Source: an uncultured Actinomyces sp.
Lineage (GTDB): Bacteria; Actinomycetota; Actinomycetes; Actinomycetales; Actinomycetaceae
Assembly (NCBI GenBank): GCA_938040725.1
Contig: CALHZX010000090.1
Coordinates: 1 to 64,000 of the forward strand
DNA: 64,000 nucleotides
Reading direction: 5' to 3'
Every line of letters starts with the position of its first letter. Position 1 is the stretch's first letter. Shown piece after piece: positions 25,796 to 34,136 of this stretch. Below the pieces are notes generated by a model, which was not told where the DNA came from, did no database searches, and saw only the letters and a program-made list of their open reading frames with translations. Both the position numbers and the translations under genes were made by a program.

Positions 25796-26464
25796 TCAGC
25801 GGCGCAGATCCGCCTGCGAATCCCCCGGCGTCATATCCTTCGCCATCGCAACGAGGTCCGCCGCAGGCTCCGCGTAAGACGTACCCACAAGCGTCGCACC
25901 CGAAAAAATGAACGACGTGATCGACGCGAGCGCACAGTGACGCGACTTCGGAGAATGCGCCAACGGCTGTCCATTCACGAAACGCGTCAGCGTCACAATC
26001 GGATTCTGATGCGACACCACCAACGCCTCGTGCCCGCGCGCCGCACGCAAAGCCGACGACAGGGCCGCGCTCATGCGCGACGCAACATCGCGATACGGCT
26101 CACCCCACGAGGGACGCAGCGGATTGCAGTAGTACTTGTAGTACTTCGGATTCGCCAGCATCACCCGATTCGAATTCACCGGCATCCCCTCGAACACGTT
26201 ATCGGACTCAATGAGACGCGGATCCGACTCAATCGTCAGCCCATACGCCGCCGCCGTCGGCGCCGCCGTCAACTGCGCGCGCAGCAGCGGCGAAGAAATC
26301 ACGCGCGTAATATCCGCACCCGAATCCACCATGTATTCCGCGGCGCGAGCAGCCATCGCATGGCCCAGCTCCGTCAGCCCAAAACCAGGCAGACGCCCGT
26401 ACAAAACACCGTTCGGATTGTCCACCTCACCGTGGCGCATAACATGAATGATGGTGCGTTCCAT
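25796..26464 (-). CDS. Histidine phosphatase family protein
   Basis: 222 residues from ATG 26464, placed eight bases after a TATACT -10 box (26478-26473), so probably leaderless. The phosphohistidine motif is VMRHGEV near residue 8, with a second conserved His in VVSHQNP. It resembles phosphoglycerate-mutase-like phosphatases of unknown substrate. Confidence 0.85.
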   Translation of the reverse strand: MERTIIHVMRHGEVDNPNGVLYGRLPGFGLTELGHAMAARAAEYMVDSGADITRVISSPLLRAQLTAAPTAAAYGLTIESDPRLIESDNVFEGMPVNSNRVMLANPKYYKYYCNPLRPSWGEPYRDVASRMSAALSSALRAARGHEALVVSHQNPIVTLTRFVNGQPLAHSPKSRHCALASITSFIFSGATLVGTSYAEPAADLVAMAKDMTPGDSQADLRR

Positions 26465-26494
26465 AACACCCAAGTATAGGGGGCCAGATACACG

Positions 26495-26522
26495 AGAGGC
26501 CCGACCAAAAGGCCGGGCCTCC
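26495..26522 (-). terminator. Terminator of the bS22 transcript
   Basis: GAGGCCCGACC (26495-26505) and GGCCGGGCCTC pair around an AAAA loop with one mismatch, just after the bS22 stop on the minus strand. Confidence 0.7.
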
Positions 26523-26528
26523 GCTCGC

Positions 26529-26627
26529 TCACTTCTTGTTGCGACGCTGGTGACGCGTCTTGCGCAGGAGCTTGCGGTGCTTCTTCTTCGCCATGCGCTT
26601 GCGGCGCTTCTTGATGACGGAGCCCAT
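26529..26627 (-). CDS. Ribosomal protein bS22 (AURKAIP1/COX24-domain)
   Basis: Only 32 residues, starting MGSVIKKRRKRMAKKKH. ATG 26627 has GGAGG six bases upstream. The sequence is that of the short Lys/Arg-rich actinobacterial protein found on the small ribosomal subunit of mycobacteria. The neighbouring BldC-like gene (85 bases upstream) reproduces the mycobacterial Rv0500A-Rv0500B order. Confidence 0.92.
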   Translation of the reverse strand: MGSVIKKRRKRMAKKKHRKLLRKTRHQRRNKK

Positions 26628-26711
26628 GGGGTTCCTCCCTCGTAGTGTGTGCGGCAGAGGTACTACCGCTGATGGATGATGGGTGCCCGAAACGGGCACA
26701 TCGTGCCTATA

Positions 26712-26930
26712 CTACCCGCCAATGACGCGAGCCTGGTCACCAGAGTGATCCGCCATACCAGCCTGGATCATCTGAGCGACCGCGGCCTCCGGGACTCGGA
26801 AGCTCTTTCCGACGCGAATCGCGGGCATTTCGCCACTGTGAATCAAGCGGTACACAGTCATCTTAGAGACGCGCATGATGTCCGCCACTTCCGTGACAGT
26901 CATAAAACGCGGCGCCGACTGCTGTTCCAT
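26712..26930 (-). CDS. BldC-like MerR-type DNA-binding protein
   Basis: 72 residues made essentially of one winged-helix domain: FMTVTEVADIMRVSKMTVYRL is the helix-turn-helix (about residues 9-29) and MPAIRVGKSFRVPEAAV the wing. BldC of Streptomyces is a developmental regulator that binds DNA as a head-to-tail oligomer. Here it is followed by bS22. A GGGAG lies eight bases before the ATG. Confidence 0.88.
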   Translation of the reverse strand: MEQQSAPRFMTVTEVADIMRVSKMTVYRLIHSGEMPAIRVGKSFRVPEAAVAQMIQAGMADHSGDQARVIGG

Positions 26931-27072
26931 TTACTGACTCCCAGTATGCTCGCGAGGCGCGCTAAACCCGATTCGTTCACCGCTTACGTAGCCTCACGAA
27001 ATATACTACTGCCCAACCACATGGAAACTGCAACTTTGTCCACTTTTGTTGCAGAGTCGTTAAGGAGCAGCG

Positions 27073-28635
27073 ATGGCACCGGCACGCAAGGGTCGACAAC
27101 AGCGAGCGAGGGCACCTCGCTTACGCCCCAAACCCGGCGCCACCCGATCCCTGATGCACGGGCGAGCCCCGGCCTCGTCCCCCGCTCTCTCAGGGGAAAC
27201 CCTCGGCCCACAGCCCTCCCCCATCGTCCGCCAAATCCCCGGAGGACCCAGCGGCCCCCACCCCCAGGTCCCCACCTCCCGCATGCAGCGAGTGCGCGCC
27301 TGGCTCTCACGCCAAGCACGCTACTCGCCCGCACGCCTCGCACTGGGCACCTTCGCACTCATCATCGGCGTCGTCACCGCGCTCCTGATGCTCCCCATCT
27401 CCTCCTCGTCGGACACGTCCGCGCCCTTCGTCGACGTCCTCTTCACCGCCGTATCCGCCGTGTGCGTCACCGGCCTGACCACCGTCGACACCGCGACCTA
27501 CTGGTCCCCCTTCGGCCAAGCCGTCATCGCCGCCGGCATCGTCGTCGGCGGCCTGGGCGTCATGACCCTCGCATCAATCCTCGGATTCGCGGTGTCACGC
27601 CACCTCGGCCTCACCCAGCGCATGCTCGCCACCCAGGAAGCGGGGACCGGCGCCATGGGACAGATCTCGACCCTCCTCAAAGCCGTCATCGCCACATCGC
27701 TGAGCATGCAGGCACTCCTCGCCGCCATGTTCCTCCCTCGCTTCCTCGCCATGGGATTCGACCCCGTGCGCGCCATCTGGGATGCCGTCTTCATGGCGAT
27801 CTCCGTGTTCAACAACGCCGGCTTCGTCATCCTCCCCGACGGCCTCGCGCCCCACGTCACCGACTGGTGGATGCTCATCCCCATCATCCTGGGCACAACC
27901 GTGGGCGCCATCGGCTTCCCCGTCATCATGGACGTCGCCAAACACCTGCGCACTCCGCGCCGCTGGCGCCTCCACACCAAGCTGACACTGTCGACCTACC
28001 TGATTCTGGCGTTCGTCGGCGCCCTCGCAATGGCTCTCACCGAGTGGCACAACCCGACGACGCTCGGCGCAATCGATACGCCGTCGAAGATCCTCAACGC
28101 CATGCTCGCCGGCGTGAACTCCCGTTCTTCTGGCTTATCCGCGCTCGATGTGGGCGCCATGCACTCGCAAACCCACTTCGTCCAGGACATCCTCATGATG
28201 ATCGGCGGCGGCTCAGCATCCACCGCGGGCGGCGTCAAAGTCACGACCTTCGCTGTCCTCGTACTCGCCGTCATCGCGGAAGCGCGAGGCGACCGCGACA
28301 TTGAAACCTTCGGCCGGCGCATCCCGACCTCCACGATCCGCCTGTCGGTTGCCGTGTCCCTGCTGGGGCTGGCGCTCGTCGCAATCTCCGTCGTACTCCT
28401 GCTATCGATGACGGACTACACGCTCGACATTATCCTCCTCGAGACCGTGTCAGCATTCGCGACCGTCGGCCTATCCACCGGCATCACCCCAATCCTGCCC
28501 GTGGGCGCCAAATACGTGCTGATTGTCCTCATGTTCGCGGGCCGTACCGGGTCCATGACCGTGGCCGCGGCCCTGGCCCTGCGCCAGCGCTCCCGCGTCA
28601 TCCGCATGCCCGAAGAGCAGCCCATCATCGGCTAA
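27073..28635 (+). CDS. TrkH-type potassium uptake channel subunit
   Basis: 520 residues; ATG 27073 follows AAGGAG by six bases. After a ~75-residue basic/Pro-rich tail there are four membrane-pore-membrane repeats. Pore loops include CVTGLTTVDT, FNNAGFVIL, GVNSRSSGLSA and ATVGLSTGITP, each with the selectivity-filter glycine. With the TrkA subunit at 30672 it forms a K+ uptake system. Normally trkA is adjacent; here 2 kb intervene. Confidence 0.9.
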   Translation: MAPARKGRQQRARAPRLRPKPGATRSLMHGRAPASSPALSGETLGPQPSPIVRQIPGGPSGPHPQVPTSRMQRVRAWLSRQARYSPARLALGTFALIIGVVTALLMLPISSSSDTSAPFVDVLFTAVSAVCVTGLTTVDTATYWSPFGQAVIAAGIVVGGLGVMTLASILGFAVSRHLGLTQRMLATQEAGTGAMGQISTLLKAVIATSLSMQALLAAMFLPRFLAMGFDPVRAIWDAVFMAISVFNNAGFVILPDGLAPHVTDWWMLIPIILGTTVGAIGFPVIMDVAKHLRTPRRWRLHTKLTLSTYLILAFVGALAMALTEWHNPTTLGAIDTPSKILNAMLAGVNSRSSGLSALDVGAMHSQTHFVQDILMMIGGGSASTAGGVKVTTFAVLVLAVIAEARGDRDIETFGRRIPTSTIRLSVAVSLLGLALVAISVVLLLSMTDYTLDIILLETVSAFATVGLSTGITPILPVGAKYVLIVLMFAGRTGSMTVAAALALRQRSRVIRMPEEQPIIG

Positions 28636-28690
28636 TTGCTGGTGGTTGGCACCGTCGCGGCGCGCGGGCGGGTGGCCTGATAACGCCAGA

Positions 28691-28998
28691 GCGCGAAAAA
28701 TTCGCCTAGCAACATCCTCACCTTGGCCAAACCGCGAAAAAATACGCCCAGCGCGCCCACCCCAACCGTTCCCGCGCGAAAAAGTTCGCCCAGCAGCGGC
28801 CCTTACAACGCGCTCGCCCGGGGCGCGAGTCAGCACGCGGGACAAAACTCTCCCAACAACCCCCACCTCAAGGCCTAACCGGTACAAAACTCTCCCTGCA
28901 CGCCCAAAATCAACGAAAACTGGCCATTTCTCGCGAGCAGGGAGAATCTTTTCCCGTTCCCAACGCCGCACCACCGAGCAGGGAGAATTTTCTCCCGC
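28691..28998. repeat. Cluster of seven copies of a ~20-bp palindromic intergenic motif
   Basis: Copies at about 28691-28710, 28733-28752, 28774-28794, 28836-28857, 28879-28899, 28935-28956 (inverted) and 28976-28998 (inverted). The first three read CGCGAAAAAnTTCGCCCAGC; the others are the variant GGGAGAAAATTCTCCCTGC. Each is an interrupted palindrome with an A/T centre. The same motif occurs as an inverted pair at 15794-15872. No gene is present. Confidence 0.75.
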
Positions 28999-29413
28999 AA
29001 CAACACCGCCTTGGTGTCTATTTCAACGCAGCTGACAGGCTGGTCCCCACTTTCACCCGAGCACCAGACCAATGCACCCCTCAGCTGGGCATTGTGCGGG
29101 TTATTGGCTGCTCATCATGATGTAGCTCCCAAAAGCGCAGGGACTGGTCGGAGGTTAGCCGACTGGACATTGCCCCGGCACCCACAGGCCAGTTCCCAGC
29201 AACCCACTACCAGAACAAACGTGTCCGACGTAAGGCACCGTCATCCACAGGCTAGTTTCCAGCAGAAGTTATCCACAGGCACTTGCGCAGAGCTTGAACG
29301 CCAGGACCAATCGGCACACAGTTAAATCCAGGTACCAAAAGTAAAGACAAGTACCAAATCGTGCATCCAAGTACCAACAGCGAGGCACACCTCGCAGTAA
29401 CGAAGGAGTTGCA
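28999..29413. repeat. Repeat-rich leader of the nuclease gene
   Basis: CCACAGGCCAGTTCCCAGCA (29182-29201) recurs at 29245-29264 with two changes, and CCACAGGC again at 29273. A single TTATCCACA lies at 29269-29277. Closer to the gene, AGTACCAA-type octamers sit at 29332, 29351 and 29371, spaced 19-20 bases, with a looser one at 29302. This looks like an array of protein-binding sites ahead of the gene at 29414. Confidence 0.6.
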
Positions 29414-30427
29414 ATGTTGCGAGAACACGTGGAATCCATACGATCGTCCCTGGTAGTTGCGGACTCCCACGCAGCTAGCATGCGTATTCATCGACGCATT
29501 CAAAACGGGACGCTGCGTCGTCTACTCTCGGGCGTCTACATTCCGACAGCTCTGTTGGACAGACATGGTTCATCCGAGTGCAGGGACATAGTTTTTATTG
29601 CACGTGTATGCGCCCTGAGTCTTCGTTACCCCGACTACGTGATGAGTGGTGTCGTCGCCGCGTACCTCCTTGGTCTTCCGTGCGAGGCTCGCATTGGGCA
29701 ACTCACGCTGTATGCGCCGTCGCGAAAGTGCCCAACCTTCGTGCATTTCCCGGAAGTCGTCATTGATGACAGCATCCGCATCCCCTCCGTATGTGTTCGT
29801 ACGTGCCGCCCGGGCCGTCCTGTGTCTTCCATCGAGTACATCGGTTTTCGCATGGCGTCCCCGGCCCGTGTTCTCATTGATTGCGCGCGCACGCTGGACG
29901 ACAAGCACGCTTTTCCCATCGCTTGCGCGGCTTTAGCAAGGGTGTGTCAGTTTGATCGTTTCCGTCAGGATGCGTCGCGGCCGCGGCAGGAGGAAGCGCG
30001 GAGGGATTTCCACGAGGCTTTGGATGCCACTCCCCGCAACGCCAGAGGGCGCGGGCACGCCCGTTGGATCGTGGACCATGCTGACGCTGGTTGTGAGTCT
30101 CCCGGCGAGGCCTTGGTTCTCCTTGCGCTGCTGCGGGCGGGGATCGCCGGGTTGACAACGCAGGAAGAAGTCCACATTGACGGCCGCACGTACTTCATTG
30201 ATATTGCGTTGCCTGCACTGAAGATCGCGATCGAATTTGATGGCCGTATCAAGTACGGGGAGACCGTCAGCCAGGTACACGATTCGATCGAGGCCGAGCA
30301 GCGTCGTCAGAGAGACCTCGAGCGCGCGGGCTGGAAGGTGATTCGGGTTCGGTGGTCGGATCTGAAGCTCATTGACGAGGTCGTCGCCCAGGTTATGGTC
30401 GCCATCCGTTCCCGGTCCGCCCGCTAA
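29414..30427 (+). CDS. DUF559-like nuclease-fold protein with AbiEi-type N-terminus
   Basis: 337 residues, AAGGAG five bases before ATG. Residues 1-190 resemble the AbiEi/winged-helix antitoxin-like region (IHRRIQNGTLRRLLSGVYIP). The C-terminus resembles the very-short-patch-repair/DUF559 nuclease fold: ESPGEALVL, FIDIALPALKIAIEFDGRIKYG and RQRDLERAGWKVIRVRW, with acidic residues where PD-(D/E)XK enzymes bind metal. Such proteins are common orphan genes in actinobacteria, sometimes regarded as defence-related. It and its repeats separate trkH from trkA. Confidence 0.75.
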   Translation: MLREHVESIRSSLVVADSHAASMRIHRRIQNGTLRRLLSGVYIPTALLDRHGSSECRDIVFIARVCALSLRYPDYVMSGVVAAYLLGLPCEARIGQLTLYAPSRKCPTFVHFPEVVIDDSIRIPSVCVRTCRPGRPVSSIEYIGFRMASPARVLIDCARTLDDKHAFPIACAALARVCQFDRFRQDASRPRQEEARRDFHEALDATPRNARGRGHARWIVDHADAGCESPGEALVLLALLRAGIAGLTTQEEVHIDGRTYFIDIALPALKIAIEFDGRIKYGETVSQVHDSIEAEQRRQRDLERAGWKVIRVRWSDLKLIDEVVAQVMVAIRSRSAR

Positions 30428-30671
30428 ATAACGAGGCAGTACGAGAACGTGACCCCATTTCCCGAGCGTTTCACGCGCGTTTCACGCAATTAAGCAGAGC
30501 AGCCGTCTCGCACACGACACTCACATTTCCGCGTCTACGGTGGGGATTCGCGCCCCGAACAGGCGTTAGGTTCACGACGCGCCACGCCCGCGCCTCGTAC
30601 ACATCGCACATACCAGCGACGCGCGGCCGCAGCGTTCGCGGCACGCGCGCCCGCAGGGAAGAATGGGGGGT

Positions 30672-31349
30672 ATGGCAGATGAACGCGAGTCAAAGGAACT
30701 GCAGTCGGGAACGCTGGTCATCGGGCTGGGCCGTTTTGGCTCTGCGGTCGCGGTGACGCAGGACCAGTTGGGCTATGAGATCCTGGCCGTCGAAAAGAAC
30801 CCCGCCCGCGTGCAGGCCTTCGCGGGTCGATTCCCCCTCGTCGAGGCGGACGCGACCTCCAAGGACGCCCTCGAGCAGCTGGGGGCGCGCGAGTTCCGCA
30901 GCGCCGTCGTCGGCGTGGGCTCCTCGCTGGAGGCGGCGGTGCTCATCACCGCGAACCTCGTCGACATGGGTATTTCCTCGATCTGGGTGAAGGCGACGTC
31001 CTCTCAGCACGGCCGTATCTTGCGGCGCGTGGGTGCCCACCACGTCGTCTACCCCGACTTGGACGCCGGCAAGCGCACGGCGCACCTGGTGGGCGGCCGC
31101 ATGGTTGACTATATCGAGATGGAGAAGGACGGCTTCTCCATCATGAAGCTGCGTCCCCCGCAGGAGGTGCGAGGCTTCTCCCTCGAGGAGCTCGACCTGC
31201 GCGGCCGTTACGGCGTCAACGTGCTGGCGATCCGCCGCCCCAAGCATCGCTTCGAGTACGCGGACTCGTCGACGCGCATCAACGCAGACGACGAGATCAT
31301 CGTGTCGGGCGACTCGCACCTGCTGGAGTACTTCGCGAACCGCCCCTGA
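30672..31349 (+). CDS. TrkA-type potassium channel regulatory subunit
   Basis: 225 residues from ATG 30672 (ATG 30663 is an in-frame alternative). The RCK/TrkA-N domain starts with the nucleotide-binding GTLVIGLGRFGSAVA; the acidic ribose-binding position is in LAVEKNP, and the TrkA-C domain follows after about residue 145. It is the cytosolic gating partner of TrkH. Confidence 0.9.
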   Translation: MADERESKELQSGTLVIGLGRFGSAVAVTQDQLGYEILAVEKNPARVQAFAGRFPLVEADATSKDALEQLGAREFRSAVVGVGSSLEAAVLITANLVDMGISSIWVKATSSQHGRILRRVGAHHVVYPDLDAGKRTAHLVGGRMVDYIEMEKDGFSIMKLRPPQEVRGFSLEELDLRGRYGVNVLAIRRPKHRFEYADSSTRINADDEIIVSGDSHLLEYFANRP

Positions 31350-31360
31350 CTCAAGGGACG

Positions 31361-31399
31361 AACGGTGCCCCCGCACAGAGTATGTGTGGGGGCACCGTT
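31361..31399 (+). terminator. Terminator of trkA
   Basis: AACGGTGCCCCCGCAC (31361-31376) pairs with GTGTGGGGGCACCGTT (31384-31399) with one mismatch, followed by GTTGTA. Confidence 0.8.
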
Positions 31400-31467
31400 G
31401 TATGCCCAGTGGACGAGGCCGGGGCGGGGCCGAGCGAGAACACTCAGCCCCGTCCCGGGAGATCTCC

Positions 31468-32790
31468 TTACTTGAACTTGATCTTCCTGGGGCGCGGGAT
31501 GCGCGGCTTGCCCCCGCCAGAACCAGGCAAGTTGGGCTTAGGATGCTTGCCGCCCGAACCGGGATTAGGATGCTTGCCGCCCGAACCGGGATTAGGATGC
31601 TTGCCGCCCGAACCAGGCTTAGGATGCTTGCCACCCGAACCAGGATTAGGATGCTTGCCACCCTTGCCGGACTGGCCACCCGAGCTACCGGTGGTACCGG
31701 TGGAGCCGCCTGAATGGTCGTTCTTCCCCTTACCCTTGTTGGGTTTCTTGCCCTTACCACCCTTCGAGTCATCATCGGGAGCATCGGTACGACCGGAGCT
31801 ACCTCCGTTGATCGTGACAGGCGTCTCAACATTGATGTTCGTTGACGAGTTATCGTTATTGATCGTGCCATTATTGTCACCACCGACAGCTACGCCGCCG
31901 TCGCCTGAAGACACAGTGGTTCCACCAGTCTGACCGTTGGCGGTTGCATTGCCGCTACCACTCAGGGGCGACGAGAGATCCTGAGCGGCGGCATTGGAGC
32001 CACAGCAACCGCCGGTGGGCATGGTGCAGTTCGCACCGATGACCTTCACCTCGGCAGTGAGACCAGTCTGGATCGAGTCCAGCCCATCAAATACAGCCTT
32101 GATGGCCTGCAACAGCTGGACAAGTGCCTGACCAATCTGCCCAATGGTGGTAACCCATCCCGTCACTTTAGCGGTGATCTCAACACTCTCAGCTGGTGCT
32201 GCAGCACCGAGCGTTGCGATCGAGGTAATCACTGCCGATACACACGTCACGATAACGTCAGAAATCGCATCACGGACTAGATCGTGGATCGCGTCCACAA
32301 TATTGGCAGTGTCCGTAAGGACCCCACTGAAGGCGGAGGCATTTTCTGCAACGGCCCGCATTGCCTCAGAGACAGTCTGTTGCCTGAAGAGGTATGCGTC
32401 AACGGCCTGTCCGGTCATATTAGACATTGCGCTACTCGAGCTGGAATCAATTTCGTCGGCAATGGACGCCAGCGATTCAGCGATCGACTGCCAGCTGGCG
32501 CTCATACCGAAGACCTGTGCGGAATCACCCGTGAAGTCGTTGAGCATTTCCTTAAGGGGACCGACATGATCAAGGATGAAGCTAATCGCCATCTCCGCGA
32601 AAATGTTCCACGGGTTCAATTCGAATGCATGCATGGTTGCACGAGCGGTCTCGATTGCAGTGATGACACCACCAAAGTCACCATTCGAAACAGCAACCGC
32701 ACTGCGGTACAGGTCATCGATAAACCCAAGACCCTCCGTCGGCGTCGAGTTACTCAGGCTCTGTGTATGGACTGGTGCTTGTGCAGTCAC
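31468..32790 (-). CDS. Type VII-associated helical protein with KHPNPGSGG repeat tail
   Basis: 440 residues; GTG start overlaps the previous stop (GTGA) and has AAGGAG eight bases upstream. Residues 1-250 are helical without a signal peptide (ASWQSIAESLASIADEID and similar), in the style of long WXG/LXG effectors, and include two hydrophobic stretches near 170-235. A Cys-rich spot (NCTMPTGGCCGS) follows. Residues ~270-330 are Gly/Asn/Thr-rich. The tail holds 27-bp tandem repeats coding KHPNPGSGG/KHPKPGSGG and ends in the basic PRIPRPRKIKFK. Third gene of the YbaB/EspC-like operon. Probably a secreted surface or wall-binding protein; no enzymatic domain recognised. Confidence 0.8.
   Translation of the reverse strand: MTAQAPVHTQSLSNSTPTEGLGFIDDLYRSAVAVSNGDFGGVITAIETARATMHAFELNPWNIFAEMAISFILDHVGPLKEMLNDFTGDSAQVFGMSASWQSIAESLASIADEIDSSSSSAMSNMTGQAVDAYLFRQQTVSEAMRAVAENASAFSGVLTDTANIVDAIHDLVRDAISDVIVTCVSAVITSIATLGAAAPAESVEITAKVTGWVTTIGQIGQALVQLLQAIKAVFDGLDSIQTGLTAEVKVIGANCTMPTGGCCGSNAAAQDLSSPLSGSGNATANGQTGGTTVSSGDGGVAVGGDNNGTINNDNSSTNINVETPVTINGGSSGRTDAPDDDSKGGKGKKPNKGKGKNDHSGGSTGTTGSSGGQSGKGGKHPNPGSGGKHPKPGSGGKHPNPGSGGKHPNPGSGGKHPKPNLPGSGGGKPRIPRPRKIKFK
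31537..31665. repeat. 27-bp tandem repeats, coding
   Basis: About 4.7 copies of a 27-bp unit containing TTAGGATGCTTGCCGCCCG (plus-strand reading), each encoding nine residues KHP(N/K)PGSGG of the minus-strand protein. Copies differ mainly at one Asn/Lys codon, so the array can expand or shrink in frame. Confidence 0.85.
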
Positions 32791-34130
32791 TTCTTCACTC
32801 CTTCAAACACGAAGCGACGCAGGGTGCGTTCTTCGTCCTGACGCTGACGATAGAGGAACTTCTCGATGTCCTGATCACCGTTGTTATCCTGTCGCTCGAA
32901 GAGCTTACGGACGTCATCCGAGGATGCGTCTGCATGAGCCTTCGTGAACTCGTCAATGCGCTGACTCTGGGCCTTCTGCTGGTCCTCAACAAAGCTGCGG
33001 TAACTCGCCTGCTGCTCCGTGCGCTGCTTTGACATGAAGGTGTCAAAGTCACGGCTGTTCACTTGCGGGTTCTCCTTGATGAACTGGCGGATCTGAGCTT
33101 CTTCCGAAGTGCGTTGCTCAGACAAGAAAGATGTCATCGAATCTTGCTGCTGCTGCTGGTTCGATTCAATGAACTCGCGGATCGGTGAGAGATCTTCGCC
33201 GGGGTGTGCCTCGGCGTAGCGCAAGAGGGCCTCGTCCTGGTCGGCCTTTTGGCGCTCGTAGAACGTTGCCAAATCGGCGTTTTCATTGTTGCGCTGCTGT
33301 TCGAGGAACGCACGCAGCTGATCGTCGTCAACGCAGATCTTGTCGTGGCCACCCAGGAGGCTGGCGAAGTCGTTCCCGCTACCGGGAGCATCCTTGCCGT
33401 CAGAACCGTCTTTTCCGTCCTGGCCGTCCTGGCCGTCTTTACCGTCCTTGCCGTCCTTACCAGAACCGTCCTTGCCGGCGTCGCCGTCCTTACCGTCCTT
33501 ACCGGCGTCGCCGTCCTTACCGTCGTCGCCCTTTTCGCCCTTCTCGCCGGACTCGCCCTTTTCGCCCTTTTCGCCCTTCTCGCCCTTTTCGCCAGGCTTG
33601 TCGTCGTCCTTAGGCTTGTCGTCGTCCTTAGACTTGTCGTCGTCGTTCTCTACGACGCCCGGAGGCTCCGGTATAGGCTTCGGCACCGTCGGCGAGATCG
33701 GATCAGGAGCGGGACCACTGGGGCCAGTACCGGGAACACTGGGGCCAGTACCGGGACCACTGGGGCCAGTACCGGGACCGCTGGGGCCAGTACCGGGACC
33801 GGGAGTGGGCTCAGGATTATCCGGATTCGGCAGATGTTCCTTCGCGTCGTTCTCTGCGGCATCCAGTTCAGCGGCCCACTGCAGGAGGCAGATGACCAGA
33901 CGGTGCTCGGCTTGACCGAGGTCGTCGATCATTTCGCTCAGGTTGTCTATCTGGTTGTTGACGGGGTCAGCAAAAAAGGAACAGAGCACGCCAAACGCGC
34001 CGCCGCTCACCTGCCCCTTCGTAGCACCCGCAACCGACGAACACTGGTCGACGGTGTCGGCGAGGCCCCCGACCTGGCTTGAGTGGGAGCGAATGAGGTT
34101 GGTATCTACTTTAAGATCGGGACTAGCCAT
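32787..34130 (-). CDS. EspC-like type VII protein with collagen-like Gly-X-Y tract
   Basis: 447 residues. Residues 1-100 resemble the EspC/ESX-1-substrate domain (LKVDTNLIRSHSSQVGGLAD at the start). Then come Pro-rich GTGPSGP repeats (about 109-140), an acidic Lys/Asp linker, and a collagen-like tract of about 70 residues (180-249) built of GEKGEKGESGEKG and GKDGKDGQDG triplets. The last ~190 residues are charged coiled coil with a repeated pattern ...R.F.E......D....F...Q...., e.g. FYERQKADQDEALLRY. No signal peptide, so type VII export is the likely route, giving a filamentous surface protein. Six bases downstream of the YbaB-like gene; overlaps the next gene. Confidence 0.83.
   Translation of the reverse strand: MASPDLKVDTNLIRSHSSQVGGLADTVDQCSSVAGATKGQVSGGAFGVLCSFFADPVNNQIDNLSEMIDDLGQAEHRLVICLLQWAAELDAAENDAKEHLPNPDNPEPTPGPGTGPSGPGTGPSGPGTGPSVPGTGPSGPAPDPISPTVPKPIPEPPGVVENDDDKSKDDDKPKDDDKPGEKGEKGEKGEKGESGEKGEKGDDGKDGDAGKDGKDGDAGKDGSGKDGKDGKDGQDGQDGKDGSDGKDAPGSGNDFASLLGGHDKICVDDDQLRAFLEQQRNNENADLATFYERQKADQDEALLRYAEAHPGEDLSPIREFIESNQQQQQDSMTSFLSEQRTSEEAQIRQFIKENPQVNSRDFDTFMSKQRTEQQASYRSFVEDQQKAQSQRIDEFTKAHADASSDDVRKLFERQDNNGDQDIEKFLYRQRQDEERTLRRFVFEGVKK
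33384..33593. repeat. Collagen-like coding repeat
   Basis: Nine-base units (Gly-Glu-Lys, Gly-Lys-Asp, Gly-Gln-Asp) encode residues ~180-249 of the EspC-like protein. Only one triplet register slip (GSGKDG) is visible. Confidence 0.85.
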
Positions 34131-34136
34131 CGTTGA

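Noticed and set aside
26676..28304. 542-codon open frame overlapping trkH
   Set aside because: His/Arg/Pro-rich out-of-frame reading of trkH and its upstream region.
29269..29277. Replication origin (TTATCCACA DnaA box)
   Set aside because: Single perfect box plus one near match; no box cluster and no dnaA, dnaN or parAB genes.
31537..31665. CRISPR-like spaced repeats
   Set aside because: Units are contiguous 27-bp coding repeats with no unique spacers and no cas genes nearby.
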